Source: Oharaeibacter diazotrophicus (GTDB lineage Bacteria; Pseudomonadota; Alphaproteobacteria; Rhizobiales; Pleomorphomonadaceae). Taken from it: DNA of 64,000 bases. The notes beneath the pieces were generated by a model that was not told the origin of the DNA, did not search any database, and worked only from the letters and a program-made list of their open reading frames with translations. Of this stretch, positions 8,900-16,567 are shown one piece after another (positions within the stretch are counted from its first letter, which is position 1; each line of letters begins with the position of its first letter). A program made the translations under genes and the position numbers. The stretch covers positions 62,001 to 126,000 of the forward strand of contig NZ_SNXY01000007.1 in assembly GCF_004362745.1 (NCBI RefSeq). The letters are read 5' to 3'.

Positions 8900-9154
8900 A
8901 TGGTCGCAGACGTTGCCGACACCGGCGTCGCCGCCGAGGAGCTGAAGCAGTTCGTCGAGCGCATCGAGCGTCTCGAGGAAGAGAAGAAGGCGATCGCCGA
9001 CGACGTCCGCGACGTCTACGCCGAAGCCAAGGGCCGCGGCTTCGACATCAAGGCGATCCGCGCGATCGTGCGCCTGCGCGCCAAGGAGCCGCACGAGCGC
9101 GAAGAGGAAGAGGCGATCCTCGAGCTCTACAAGAGCGCGCTTGGGATGGCGTGA
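8900..9154 (+). CDS. gapR: GapR family nucleoid-associated protein (DUF2312)
   Basis: An 84-residue protein with the DUF2312 signature: [19 protein letters not shown] at residues 14-32, then [20 protein letters not shown]. The family includes Caulobacter GapR, a dimer-of-dimers that binds AT-rich overtwisted DNA ahead of replication and transcription forks and stimulates topoisomerases. The length matches the family. ATG 8900 is the family start; upstream codons in the same frame do not resemble it. It sits downstream of the N-formylglutamate amidohydrolase gene, a common alphaproteobacterial order. Confidence 0.92.
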   Translation: MVADVADTGVAAEELKQFVERIERLEEEKKAIADDVRDVYAEAKGRGFDIKAIRAIVRLRAKEPHEREEEEAILELYKSALGMA

Positions 9155-9164
9155 CGCCGGCTCC

Positions 9165-9192
9165 GCGGCGTCCCGATCCATCGGGACGCCGC
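9165..9192 (+). terminator. stem-loop downstream of gapR
   Basis: A 13-bp perfect inverted repeat (9165-9177 / 9180-9192, arm GCGGCGTCCCGAT) starts ten bases after the gapR stop. There is no U-run, so it is either a GC-rich terminator or an mRNA 3' stabiliser. The rest of the 339-bp gap before the kinase gene holds only GGGA/TCCC inverted repeats near 9353-9391. Confidence 0.55.
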
Positions 9193-9376
9193 ACTGCTCC
9201 GGCGGGCGCCCCTCGCGCCTCGCCGCGGCCGACGCGGCGCGACAGTCGGTCGCGCGCGGTGGGCGGGGAACCCTGCGCCCGCTGCCGGAAACGGCGGAAT
9301 CGCGGGGCGCCGACGCGGCCGCGGGCCGCGGCGGCGCCGATTTCCGGACCGGACCGGGAAGATTGTCCGGTCGTGT

Positions 9377-9391
9377 CGGGAGGAATTCCCG
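9377..9391. promoter_or_regulatory. CGGGA-N5-TCCCG inverted repeat upstream of the sensor kinase
   Basis: CGGGAGGAATTCCCG lies about 100 bp upstream of the kinase start, beside a second repeat, ACCGG...CCGGT (9353-9371). Similar GGGA-N4/5-TCCC repeats occur upstream of xoxF and of the second substrate-binding protein gene. Assignment as an operator is inference. Confidence 0.3.
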
Positions 9392-9493
9392 GTCGTTGCG
9401 GGCGGCGACCGCGGATCCCAGGCCGATGACCGAAATTTAACGTGAACTCGACGGGCGGCGGGGGGATCACCGGGATCGGGAGGTCCGTCACCC

Positions 9494-10879
9494 GTGTCCC
9501 TGAAGGCTCGCCTCGTGGGCGCGATCGCGCTCGTGCTCGTCCTGGTGCTGATCGCCGGGGGCGCGCTCACCTACAACCATGCCCAGCGCAAGGTCGAGGT
9601 CGAGATGGACGCCGCCATGGAGGTGGCGCGCAACACCGTGGCGCGCCGGCTGGAGAACCTCGGCGACAGCTACCGGCCGATCGCCTACCTCGAGGAGACC
9701 ATCGAGATCTTCGACGGCGACCGTCACGTCGCCGCGGCGCTGGTCGACGGCACGGGTGCCGAGATGAAGCGCTCGGTGATCCCGCCGCCGGCCAACGAGG
9801 TGCCGGACTGGTTCCTGAAGCTGGTGGCGCCGACCTATCCGGTCGAGCAGGTGCCGCTGCCGGTGCTCGGCAACCACCTCGGCTCGATCGCGCTCTATCC
9901 CGACCCGCGCAGCGAGGTCGACGAGGTCTGGGCCGACGTCCGGCTCAACCTGACGGTGCTCGGCGGCTTCTCGGTCGCCGCCTTCGCCTTCGTGACGCTG
10001 GTGATCGGCCGGGCGCTCGCCCCGATCACCGGCCTCTCCGAGGCGATGCGGCGGATCGGGCAGGGCGACTACGCCGTCGCGGTGCCGGTCGGCGGCTCGC
10101 CGGAGCTGGCGCTGCTCTGCCGCGGCTGCAACGACATGGCGCGCCGGCTCGCCGACATGTCGGCGCGCAACCGCCAGCTCGGCGAGCAACTGGTCCGCCT
10201 CCAGGACGAGGAGCGCGCCGAACTCGCCCGCGAACTCCACGACGAGGTCGGCCCGCTGCTGTTCGCCGTCGACGTCGACGTCGCCGAGATCGCCCGCGTC
10301 GTCGAGACCACCGGCGGCGGACCGCGCGGATCCGTCGTCGCCGCCAAGGCCGCGGCGGCGCGGCAGGCGGCGTCGGCGGCGCGCACCTACGTCCGCGACA
10401 TCCTCGGCCGGCTCCGGCCCGGGCTGATCGGCAGCCTCGGGCTCGCCGCCGCGATCCGCGAACTCGCCGCCTTTCACCAGTCCCGCGAGCCGGAGACCGC
10501 CTTCGATCTCGACCTTTCCGACGTCGGCTTCGGGCCGGAGGTCGACGCGGTCGTGCTCGCCGTGGTGCGCGAGGCGGTGGTCAACGCGGTCAAGCACGCC
10601 CGGCCGCGTCGGATCGAGATCGCGGTGGTCGACCTCGGCGGCGAGGTCGCGGTCCGCGTCGTCGACGACGGCGCCGGCCTCGCCCCGCGCGCCGGCCCGC
10701 CGGTCGGCTACGGCCTCGTCGGCATGCGCGAGCGCGTCGAGGCGATCGGCGGATCGATCGCGATCGGACCGCGGCCGACCGGGCGCGGCACCGCGGTGTC
10801 CGCGGTGATCCCGGTCGCCGGCATTCCCGTCCCCTCCGCCGCGCCGCGCGCGGCCGAAGCAGAAGGCGTCAGCCCATGA
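9494..10879 (+). CDS. NarX/UhpB-type sensor histidine kinase
   Basis: A 461-residue membrane kinase starting at GTG 9494. Seen: TM1 at residues 8-27, a periplasmic domain to about 155, TM2 near 158-178, and a HAMP-like linker (RALAPITGLSEAMRRIGQGDY). A HisKA_3 dimerisation domain follows, with phospho-acceptor motif ERAELARELHDEVGPLL near residue 250. The HATPase_c domain has VREAVVNAVKHA (N box) and GYGLVGMRERV (G box). It overlaps the response regulator gene by 4 bp (ATGA). Its position upstream of xoxF suggests control of alcohol oxidation genes; the signal is unknown. Confidence 0.92.
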   Translation: MSLKARLVGAIALVLVLVLIAGGALTYNHAQRKVEVEMDAAMEVARNTVARRLENLGDSYRPIAYLEETIEIFDGDRHVAAALVDGTGAEMKRSVIPPPANEVPDWFLKLVAPTYPVEQVPLPVLGNHLGSIALYPDPRSEVDEVWADVRLNLTVLGGFSVAAFAFVTLVIGRALAPITGLSEAMRRIGQGDYAVAVPVGGSPELALLCRGCNDMARRLADMSARNRQLGEQLVRLQDEERAELARELHDEVGPLLFAVDVDVAEIARVVETTGGGPRGSVVAAKAAAARQAASAARTYVRDILGRLRPGLIGSLGLAAAIRELAAFHQSREPETAFDLDLSDVGFGPEVDAVVLAVVREAVVNAVKHARPRRIEIAVVDLGGEVAVRVVDDGAGLAPRAGPPVGYGLVGMRERVEAIGGSIAIGPRPTGRGTAVSAVIPVAGIPVPSAAPRAAEAEGVSP

Positions 10880-11535
10880 AGGTCCTCGTCGTCGACGACC
10901 ACGTGATCGTCCGCGAAGGCGTCGCGCGCCTCCTGGCCGCGATCGACCGCGTCGAGATCCGCGAGGCCGAGACCACCCAGGACGCGCTCGCCGCCTTCCG
11001 GCGCGAGCGGCCCGACGTCGTCGTGCTCGACATCAACCTCAAGGGCGGCAGCGGCCTCGAGCTGCTCCGGCGGCTGCGCAGCGAGGATCCCGACACCCGG
11101 GTGGTGATCTTCAGCATGTATTCGGACGTGGTCTACGCCACCTCGGCGCGGCGGGCGGGAGCGATCGGCTACGTCTCGAAGAGCGCGACCTCCGACCAGC
11201 TGCTCACCGCGGTCAGGCGGGCGGCGCGCGGAGAGACCTACGTCGACACCGGCATCGCCGAGGAGATGGCGCTGTCGGCTTTCTCGCCGCAGGAGCCGTC
11301 GAGCCAGCTGACGGCGCGCGAGCTCGAGATCCTCCGGATGCTCGCCGACGGCCGCAGCCTGTCCGACATCGCCGACACCCTCGGCGTCGCCTACAAGACG
11401 GTGGCCAACACCTGCACGCGGATCAAGGAAAAACTCGGCGTCGAGCGCACCGCCGACCTGATCCGCTTCGCGATCGAGAACCAGCACATCCGAGTTCTCG
11501 GACAAACGCGCGACGTCTCGTCGCGGATCGACTGA
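10876..11535 (+). CDS. LuxR/NarL-family response regulator
   Basis: A 219-residue regulator with a receiver domain: acidic pair VDDH at residues 7-10, phospho-acceptor Asp in VVLDINLKGG near 54, and conserved Lys in YVSKSATSD near 105. A LuxR-type helix-turn-helix follows at about 148-205, with LTARELEILRMLADG and KTVANTCTRIKEKL. It is translationally coupled to the upstream kinase, forming one two-component system. It is the gene immediately before xoxF. LuxR-type regulators (MxaB) are known to act on methanol dehydrogenase genes in methylotrophs, so xoxF is a reasonable target. Confidence 0.93.
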   Translation: MKVLVVDDHVIVREGVARLLAAIDRVEIREAETTQDALAAFRRERPDVVVLDINLKGGSGLELLRRLRSEDPDTRVVIFSMYSDVVYATSARRAGAIGYVSKSATSDQLLTAVRRAARGETYVDTGIAEEMALSAFSPQEPSSQLTARELEILRMLADGRSLSDIADTLGVAYKTVANTCTRIKEKLGVERTADLIRFAIENQHIRVLGQTRDVSSRID

Positions 11536-11542
11536 GCAACCG

Positions 11543-11566
11543 CAGCATTACGGCGACGTAATGCTG
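11543..11566. terminator. 10-bp inverted repeat after the response regulator gene
   Basis: CAGCATTACG and CGTAATGCTG (arms 11543-11552 and 11557-11566) form a perfect stem with a GCGA loop, starting seven bases after the stop codon at 11535. No U-run follows, so it may instead be an operator in the xoxF upstream region. Confidence 0.45.
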
Positions 11567-11571
11567 GCAGA

Positions 11572-11609
11572 AAGGGAAATGTCCCGGAGCGAACAAGGGA
11601 AAACATCCC
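11572..11609 (+). promoter_or_regulatory. tandem GGGA-TCCC repeats upstream of xoxF
   Basis: Two copies of AAGGGAAA...TCCC (11572-11585 and 11595-11609) start 23 bp apart, about two helical turns. Each is an inverted GGGA/TCCC pair. They lie in the 352-bp gap before xoxF; the remainder (11610-11887) shows no clear sigma-70 or sigma-54 promoter. They are candidate binding sites for the adjacent response regulator, by inference. Confidence 0.35.
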
Positions 11610-11887
11610 ATTCCCGTCTCCGGGCAATCGTCCTAGCCTCCGTGACATCTTCGGAGTTCGTCGCTTCCGCCATCCCTAGGGCGGCCGCGGGCCCTCCTCC
11701 GGAGACCGGCAAGCCGATTCCACGACGTACACGCGATCGGTGACGGCGAGCGCCCTCCCTCGGGCGCTCGCCGACCGGTCCCGCGCGCCGGTGTCGTGGG
11801 GTTCGGTCGGCGGGAGGAACGAGGGAGGCCGTCGGACGGGGGGTACCGGCGGCGTCGGGGGAAACGGGACCCACGGGAGAGGACCAC

Positions 11888-13753
11888 ATGGCACTTCGAG
11901 CGAAATGGCTCGCCGGCGCCCTCTGCCTCGCGCTCGGCGCGATCGGCGGAATCGGGGCGGCACTCGCCAACGACGAGATCATCGAGAGGACCAAGAACGA
12001 CAACCTCTGGCCGGCGCCCGGCCGCGACATGGCGCTGACGCGCTATTCCGCCCTGTCCGACATCAACAAGGACACGGTCGGCCGCCTGCAGATGGTGTGG
12101 TCGCAGTCGACCGGCGCCCTGCGCGGCCACGAGGGCCAGCCGGTGGTCGTCGAGATCGACGGCAAGCCGATGATGTTCTTCGTCTCGGCCTGGCCGAACA
12201 TCGTCCAGGCGCTCGACCTGTCGGACCCGGACAATCCGAAGGCGATCTGGAACTACGTCAAGAAGACCGACCGCGACGAATCCGCCGTGCCGCGCGCCTG
12301 CTGCGACGTGGTCAACCGCGGCCTCAACTACGCCGCCGGCAAGGTGATCTTCCACACGCTCGACGGCTACCTGATCGCGCTCGACGCCAAGACCGGCAAG
12401 GAGGCCTGGGTCGTCAAGCACGCCTATCCCGAGCACGGCGAGACCCACACCGGCCCGGCGCTGGTCGCCGACAAGTACGTCATCGCCGGCTTCGGCGGCG
12501 ACGAGTTCGCCGCCCGCGGCCGCATGGTCGCCTACGACATCGAGACCGGCAAGGAAGTCTGGAAGTGCCATTCGACCGGCACCGACGCGGACACCTGCAT
12601 GACGGCCGAGACCAACAAGGCCCACCCGGAATACGGCACCGCCGGCTCGGACATCTCGCTGAACAGCTACCCGGAAGGCGAGTACAAGATCGGCGGCGGC
12701 TCGCCCTGGGCGTGGTTCTCCTACGATCCGGAACTGAAGCTGGTCTACGCCGGCACCGGCAACCCGGGCCACTGGTCGCCGTCCTACCGCTGCGGCGACG
12801 ACACCCACGAGGCCTGCAACACCGGCAAGTGGGACAACAAGTGGTCCATGACCATCATGGCCCGCAAGGTCGACACCGGTGAACTGGTCTGGGCCTACCA
12901 GAAGACCCCGTTCGACCAGTGGGACTACGACGGCGTCAACGAGAACATCCTGGTCGACATGGAAGTCGACGGGACGATGCGCAAGACGCTGGTCAACTTC
13001 GACCGCAACGGTTTCGCCTACGTCCTCGACCGCACCGACGGCACGCTCCTGCGCGCCAACAAGTTCGTGACGGTGAACTGGGCCGAGAGCGTCGACCTCA
13101 AGACCGGCCGCCCGGTCAAGGTCAAGGAGCACTCGCCGTTCGAAGTCGGCCGCAACGTTCAGGCCTGCCCCTCCGCCATGGGCGGCAAGGACCAGCAGCC
13201 GGCGTCGGTCGACCCGAAGGAGCCGTGGATGTTCTACGTACCCACCAACAACTGGTGCATGGAGGACGAACCGCAGCAGCGCACCCACACCCAGCAGGGC
13301 ACGGTCTACGTCTTCGCCAACGTCTACATGTACCCGGAAGTCCCGGGCGTGACGGGCAAGCTGAAGAAGTTCAACGTGCTCACCGGCGAGACCGTGTGGG
13401 AGATCCCCGATCCGTATCCGAACTGGTCTGGCACCCTGACCACCGCCGGCGGCCTCGTGTTCTACGGCTCGCTCGGTGGCGACTTCCGCGCCGTCGACCG
13501 CGAGACCGGCAAGGTGGTGTGGCAGCGCAAGCTCGGCTCCGGCATCATCGGCAACCCGATCGCCTACAAGATCGACGGCAAGGAATACGTCTCGGTCTTC
13601 GCCGGCATCGGCGGCTGGATCGGCCTGCCGATCACCGCGGGCCTCGACCTCAGCGACAAGTTCGGCGCGATCGGCGCGACGGCGATGGCCAAGGCGGCCG
13701 GCCTCGACAAGATCCCGCAGGGCGGCATGCTCTACACCTTCCGCGTCTACTGA
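11888..13753 (+). CDS. xoxF: XoxF-type lanthanide-dependent PQQ alcohol (methanol) dehydrogenase
   Basis: A 621-residue periplasmic quinoprotein with a signal peptide (cleavage near AALA-N28). It oxidises methanol or other primary alcohols with PQQ and passes electrons to a c-type cytochrome. Seen: the vicinal disulfide RACCD (C138-C139), GTGNP near 290, and WDYDGVNE, where D346 is the catalytic Asp and D348 is the second Asp. The second Asp is Ala in calcium-dependent MxaF and coordinates the lanthanide in XoxF. Eight-bladed propeller W-motifs (such as KEAWVV and GKVVWQRKL) recur. No mxaF-type small subunit gene is present. Followed by a stem-loop terminator. Confidence 0.95.
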   Translation: MALRAKWLAGALCLALGAIGGIGAALANDEIIERTKNDNLWPAPGRDMALTRYSALSDINKDTVGRLQMVWSQSTGALRGHEGQPVVVEIDGKPMMFFVSAWPNIVQALDLSDPDNPKAIWNYVKKTDRDESAVPRACCDVVNRGLNYAAGKVIFHTLDGYLIALDAKTGKEAWVVKHAYPEHGETHTGPALVADKYVIAGFGGDEFAARGRMVAYDIETGKEVWKCHSTGTDADTCMTAETNKAHPEYGTAGSDISLNSYPEGEYKIGGGSPWAWFSYDPELKLVYAGTGNPGHWSPSYRCGDDTHEACNTGKWDNKWSMTIMARKVDTGELVWAYQKTPFDQWDYDGVNENILVDMEVDGTMRKTLVNFDRNGFAYVLDRTDGTLLRANKFVTVNWAESVDLKTGRPVKVKEHSPFEVGRNVQACPSAMGGKDQQPASVDPKEPWMFYVPTNNWCMEDEPQQRTHTQQGTVYVFANVYMYPEVPGVTGKLKKFNVLTGETVWEIPDPYPNWSGTLTTAGGLVFYGSLGGDFRAVDRETGKVVWQRKLGSGIIGNPIAYKIDGKEYVSVFAGIGGWIGLPITAGLDLSDKFGAIGATAMAKAAGLDKIPQGGMLYTFRVY

Positions 13754-13773
13754 GAAACGTCATTTGAAATACA

Positions 13774-13804
13774 CATCGCCCGGCGATCGTTTCGCCGGGC
13801 GATG
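13774..13804 (+). terminator. intrinsic terminator after xoxF
   Basis: A 13-bp perfect stem (13774-13786 / 13792-13804, arm CATCGCCCGGCGA) with a five-base loop is followed by an AT-rich tail (CATTTCTACTTTATAAATAT). It separates xoxF from the xoxJ-like gene, so downstream genes likely have their own promoter in the AT-rich 13810-13860 segment or depend on read-through. Confidence 0.7.
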
Positions 13805-13901
13805 CGGCATTTCTACTTTATAAATATTCTGCATTACACGATTTTAATTTGATCATACGGTGCCGGCCGCAGGATAAAGCGGCTCGGGAGGATGCGTGGT
13901 G

Positions 13902-15689
13902 ATGCGGATCGGTTCGATACTGACGGTGCTCTTGGCCGTGCAGGCGGCGGTGCTCGGCGCCGCGGCCGCCGAGGAGGCCCCGGCCTTCAACAAGCAGATC
14001 CCGTATCAGCAGATGACGCCGGCGGAGCGGACGGCGGCGCGCAAGGCGGCGCGCGACCAGCGCTACGACACGCTGAAATTCTGCGCCGATCCGGGCAACC
14101 TGCCGCTGTCCGACGTCCACGGCGCCGGCTTCCAGAACCGGATCGCCGAGGTGGTGGCGAAGCGGCTCGGCGCCAAGGTCTCGACCTTCTGGCGGCCGTT
14201 CCTCGAGCGCGGGCTCACCCGCGAGACCTTCGACAACAACGAGTGCGACATCCTGATCGAGGTGCCCTACGGCTACGAGCGCATCCTGACCACGGTGCCG
14301 ATCTACCGCTCGACCTACGTGCTGGCGACGCGGACCGACCGGAACTTCACCTTCTCCGGCTTCGACGACCCCCGCCTCGAGGACATCCGCATCGGCGTGT
14401 TCCAGCACTCGGCCTTCCGCGAGGCGCTCGCCCGCCACGGCCGCAAGGAGAAGCTCGACGTCCACGTCATCAGCCAGGATGCCGATCTCGAGCCGGAGAA
14501 GCAGCCCTGGCGGCAGGTGCAGAAGGTGGTGGACGGCACGCTCGACGCCGCCGGCGTCTGGGGGCCGTTCGCCGGCTGGCTGAAGAAGCAGGGCGCGCCG
14601 CTGACGCTGCAGCCGGTCAACCTGATGGAGGACCAGGTGGTCCTCGAGTTCGACCTCGCCTTCGGCGTGCGCACCAACGATCCCATCCTGAAATACGCCC
14701 TCGACTTCGCCCTCGAGGACTCCAGGGACGAGATCCGGGCGATCCTCGACGACTTCGGCGTGCCGCTGGTGCGCTGCTCGGCCTGCGTGGTCGACGGCGA
14801 CCTGCCGTCCCACGGCACATATTTCGACCGCATCGTCGACGAGGGCCAGAAGCGCTTCACCGAGGTGGCGCCGGAGGAGACCCGCCGCATCGACGCCGCC
14901 AAGGCCTCGCCCGACCAGATCGTCACCGTCGCCAAGGTCGACGCCGAGATCGCGGCGGGGGCGAAGGCGCAGGATCTCCTCGAGGGCGCGGTGCTCGCCT
15001 CCGACGAGGCGCGCATCGAGGCGCTGATCGCCCGCGGTGCCGACGTGAACCGGCGTTCCAAGCTCGGCGCGCCCGCGGTGATCACCGCGGCGCAGAGCCG
15101 CGACACCGAGCTCGTCGCCTTCCTGCTCGACCACGGTGCCGACGTCGAGGCGACCGACCTCTCGGGGTGGACGCTGCTGCAGCACGCCATCCTGCGCAAC
15201 CACCAGCCGACGGTGAAGCTGCTGGCCGAGCGCGGCGCCGACCTCGGCCGGCAGACGCCGAACGGGGTGTCGCCGCTCGGCCTCGCGCTCTCGGAGGGCA
15301 AGTACTTCGCCGCCGAAACGCTGATCGCCGCCGGCGCGCCGGTCGACGAGCGCTTCGGCACGGAGGCGCTGACGCCGATGATGGTGGCGGCCACCCAGTA
15401 CGAGGCCAACAACCGCGACGCCCAGATCGCACAGGGGCCCTCGATCGTCGCGCTCGCCGAGCAGTTGGTCGCCAAGGGCGCCGACCTCGACGCCCGCACC
15501 CGCCACGGCGTCACCGCGGCGATGATCGCGGCCGGTTTCGACAACGCCGCGATGATCGGTCTGCTCGCCAAGGCCGGCGCCGACCTCGCCGCCACCGACA
15601 ACGCCGGCCGCTCGGCCCTCGACGTCGCCCGCGAGGCCGACGCCGCCGCGGCGGTGCAGGCGCTCACCCTGTTCCAGAAGAAGCCGTGA
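13902..15689 (+). CDS. xoxJ: MoxJ/XoxJ-like periplasmic binding protein fused to ankyrin repeats
   Basis: A 595-residue exported protein (signal peptide ends near AAAAEEAP, residue 25). Residues about 45-290 resemble the quinoprotein-dehydrogenase-associated periplasmic-binding fold (MoxJ/XoxJ): LKFCADPGNLPLS, NNECDILIEVPYGYERILTT and IRIGVFQHSAFREAL. XoxJ is thought to help mature or activate XoxF. Residues about 355-590 form a chain of six or seven ankyrin repeats (for example LIARGADVNRRS, LLDHGADVEATD). The known family ends at the binding fold, so the fusion is unusual. GTG codons at 13896 and 13899 are alternative starts; ATG 13902 is ten bases after GGGAGG. Confidence 0.85.
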   Translation: MRIGSILTVLLAVQAAVLGAAAAEEAPAFNKQIPYQQMTPAERTAARKAARDQRYDTLKFCADPGNLPLSDVHGAGFQNRIAEVVAKRLGAKVSTFWRPFLERGLTRETFDNNECDILIEVPYGYERILTTVPIYRSTYVLATRTDRNFTFSGFDDPRLEDIRIGVFQHSAFREALARHGRKEKLDVHVISQDADLEPEKQPWRQVQKVVDGTLDAAGVWGPFAGWLKKQGAPLTLQPVNLMEDQVVLEFDLAFGVRTNDPILKYALDFALEDSRDEIRAILDDFGVPLVRCSACVVDGDLPSHGTYFDRIVDEGQKRFTEVAPEETRRIDAAKASPDQIVTVAKVDAEIAAGAKAQDLLEGAVLASDEARIEALIARGADVNRRSKLGAPAVITAAQSRDTELVAFLLDHGADVEATDLSGWTLLQHAILRNHQPTVKLLAERGADLGRQTPNGVSPLGLALSEGKYFAAETLIAAGAPVDERFGTEALTPMMVAATQYEANNRDAQIAQGPSIVALAEQLVAKGADLDARTRHGVTAAMIAAGFDNAAMIGLLAKAGADLAATDNAGRSALDVAREADAAAAVQALTLFQKKP

Positions 15690-15735
15690 CGACGGCTCGC
15701 CGGCATCCCCCCGTCATCCCAGAGGGCCAGAATCC

Positions 15736-16560
15736 GTGAAGACGTTCGTGTCATCCGCCGTCGCCGCCGCCGCGCTGCTCGTCGCCGCGGGGGCGGCCCT
15801 CGCGATGGGGCCGGCGCCGCTCGAGCGGCCGAGCCTCGTCGTCCGCGCCGCGATCCAGGGGCCGATCGACGAGAAGTACAAGATCCCGGTACCGAAGGAG
15901 CAGGGCAAGATCGCCGCCGGCGCCGAGCGCGACTATCTGGGCGGCAAGCTGAAGATCGCGGTGACCGAGGTCGCCAACGACGCGATCAAGGTCAAGGTCA
16001 ACGGCGGCGAGGAGACGTCGGTCAAGGCGAGCGAGCTGACGCTGTTCCAGGTCTCCGACGCCGAGATGTGCACCGTCGTCTACCTCGGCAAGTCCGGCCA
16101 GAAGGCGATCGTGGCCGGGCGCTGCGATCCGGTGACCGACGAGCTGAAGGCCGCCGCCGCCGAGCAGCTCGCGCATCGCGGCGACAAGGTGGTCGGTCCG
16201 CGCGAGGTGATCGCCGGCGCCGCCAAGGGCACGCTGAAGAACCCCTACGAGGGCAACGCGCAGGTCGCCGCCGAGGGCCACCAGCTGTTCCTCGCCAACT
16301 CCTGCAACGGCTGCCACGGCGGCAACGGCGGCGGCGGCATGTGCCCGCCGCTCTCCAACGAGGTCTGGGTCTACGGCTCGGATCCCGACACGCTGTTCCG
16401 CCTGATCACGCTCGGCAGCGACGATCTCCAGGCCGAGGGCTACTCGCGCAAGGGCCGCGAGAACGTGGTCGGGCCGATGCCGCCCTACGGCGACATCATC
16501 GAGAACAGCGACGACCTCTGGAAGATCGTCACCTTCATCCAGTCGCTGCACCAGAAGTGA
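15736..16560 (+). CDS. xoxG: c-type cytochrome, XoxG-like electron acceptor with N-terminal extension
   Basis: A 274-residue exported protein (signal peptide ends near ALA-M24) starting at GTG 15736. The C-terminal cytochrome c domain has the haem motif CNGCH at residues 190-194 and a probable axial Met in VVGPMPPYG (M248). It is the expected one-electron acceptor of the quinoprotein dehydrogenase, passing electrons to the terminal oxidase. Residues about 25-150 form an extension without a haem site, containing cysteines at about 112 and 130. It lies 46 bp after the xoxJ-like gene and 7 bp before the next start, so an operon is likely. Confidence 0.85.
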   Translation: MKTFVSSAVAAAALLVAAGAALAMGPAPLERPSLVVRAAIQGPIDEKYKIPVPKEQGKIAAGAERDYLGGKLKIAVTEVANDAIKVKVNGGEETSVKASELTLFQVSDAEMCTVVYLGKSGQKAIVAGRCDPVTDELKAAAAEQLAHRGDKVVGPREVIAGAAKGTLKNPYEGNAQVAAEGHQLFLANSCNGCHGGNGGGGMCPPLSNEVWVYGSDPDTLFRLITLGSDDLQAEGYSRKGRENVVGPMPPYGDIIENSDDLWKIVTFIQSLHQK

Positions 16561-16567
16561 GGTGGGG

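Noticed and set aside
9442-11535. Long 697-codon frame running through the kinase and regulator genes
   Set aside because: Its first part is an Arg/Gly-rich shadow of the kinase in another frame; only the end, from 10876, is the real response regulator.
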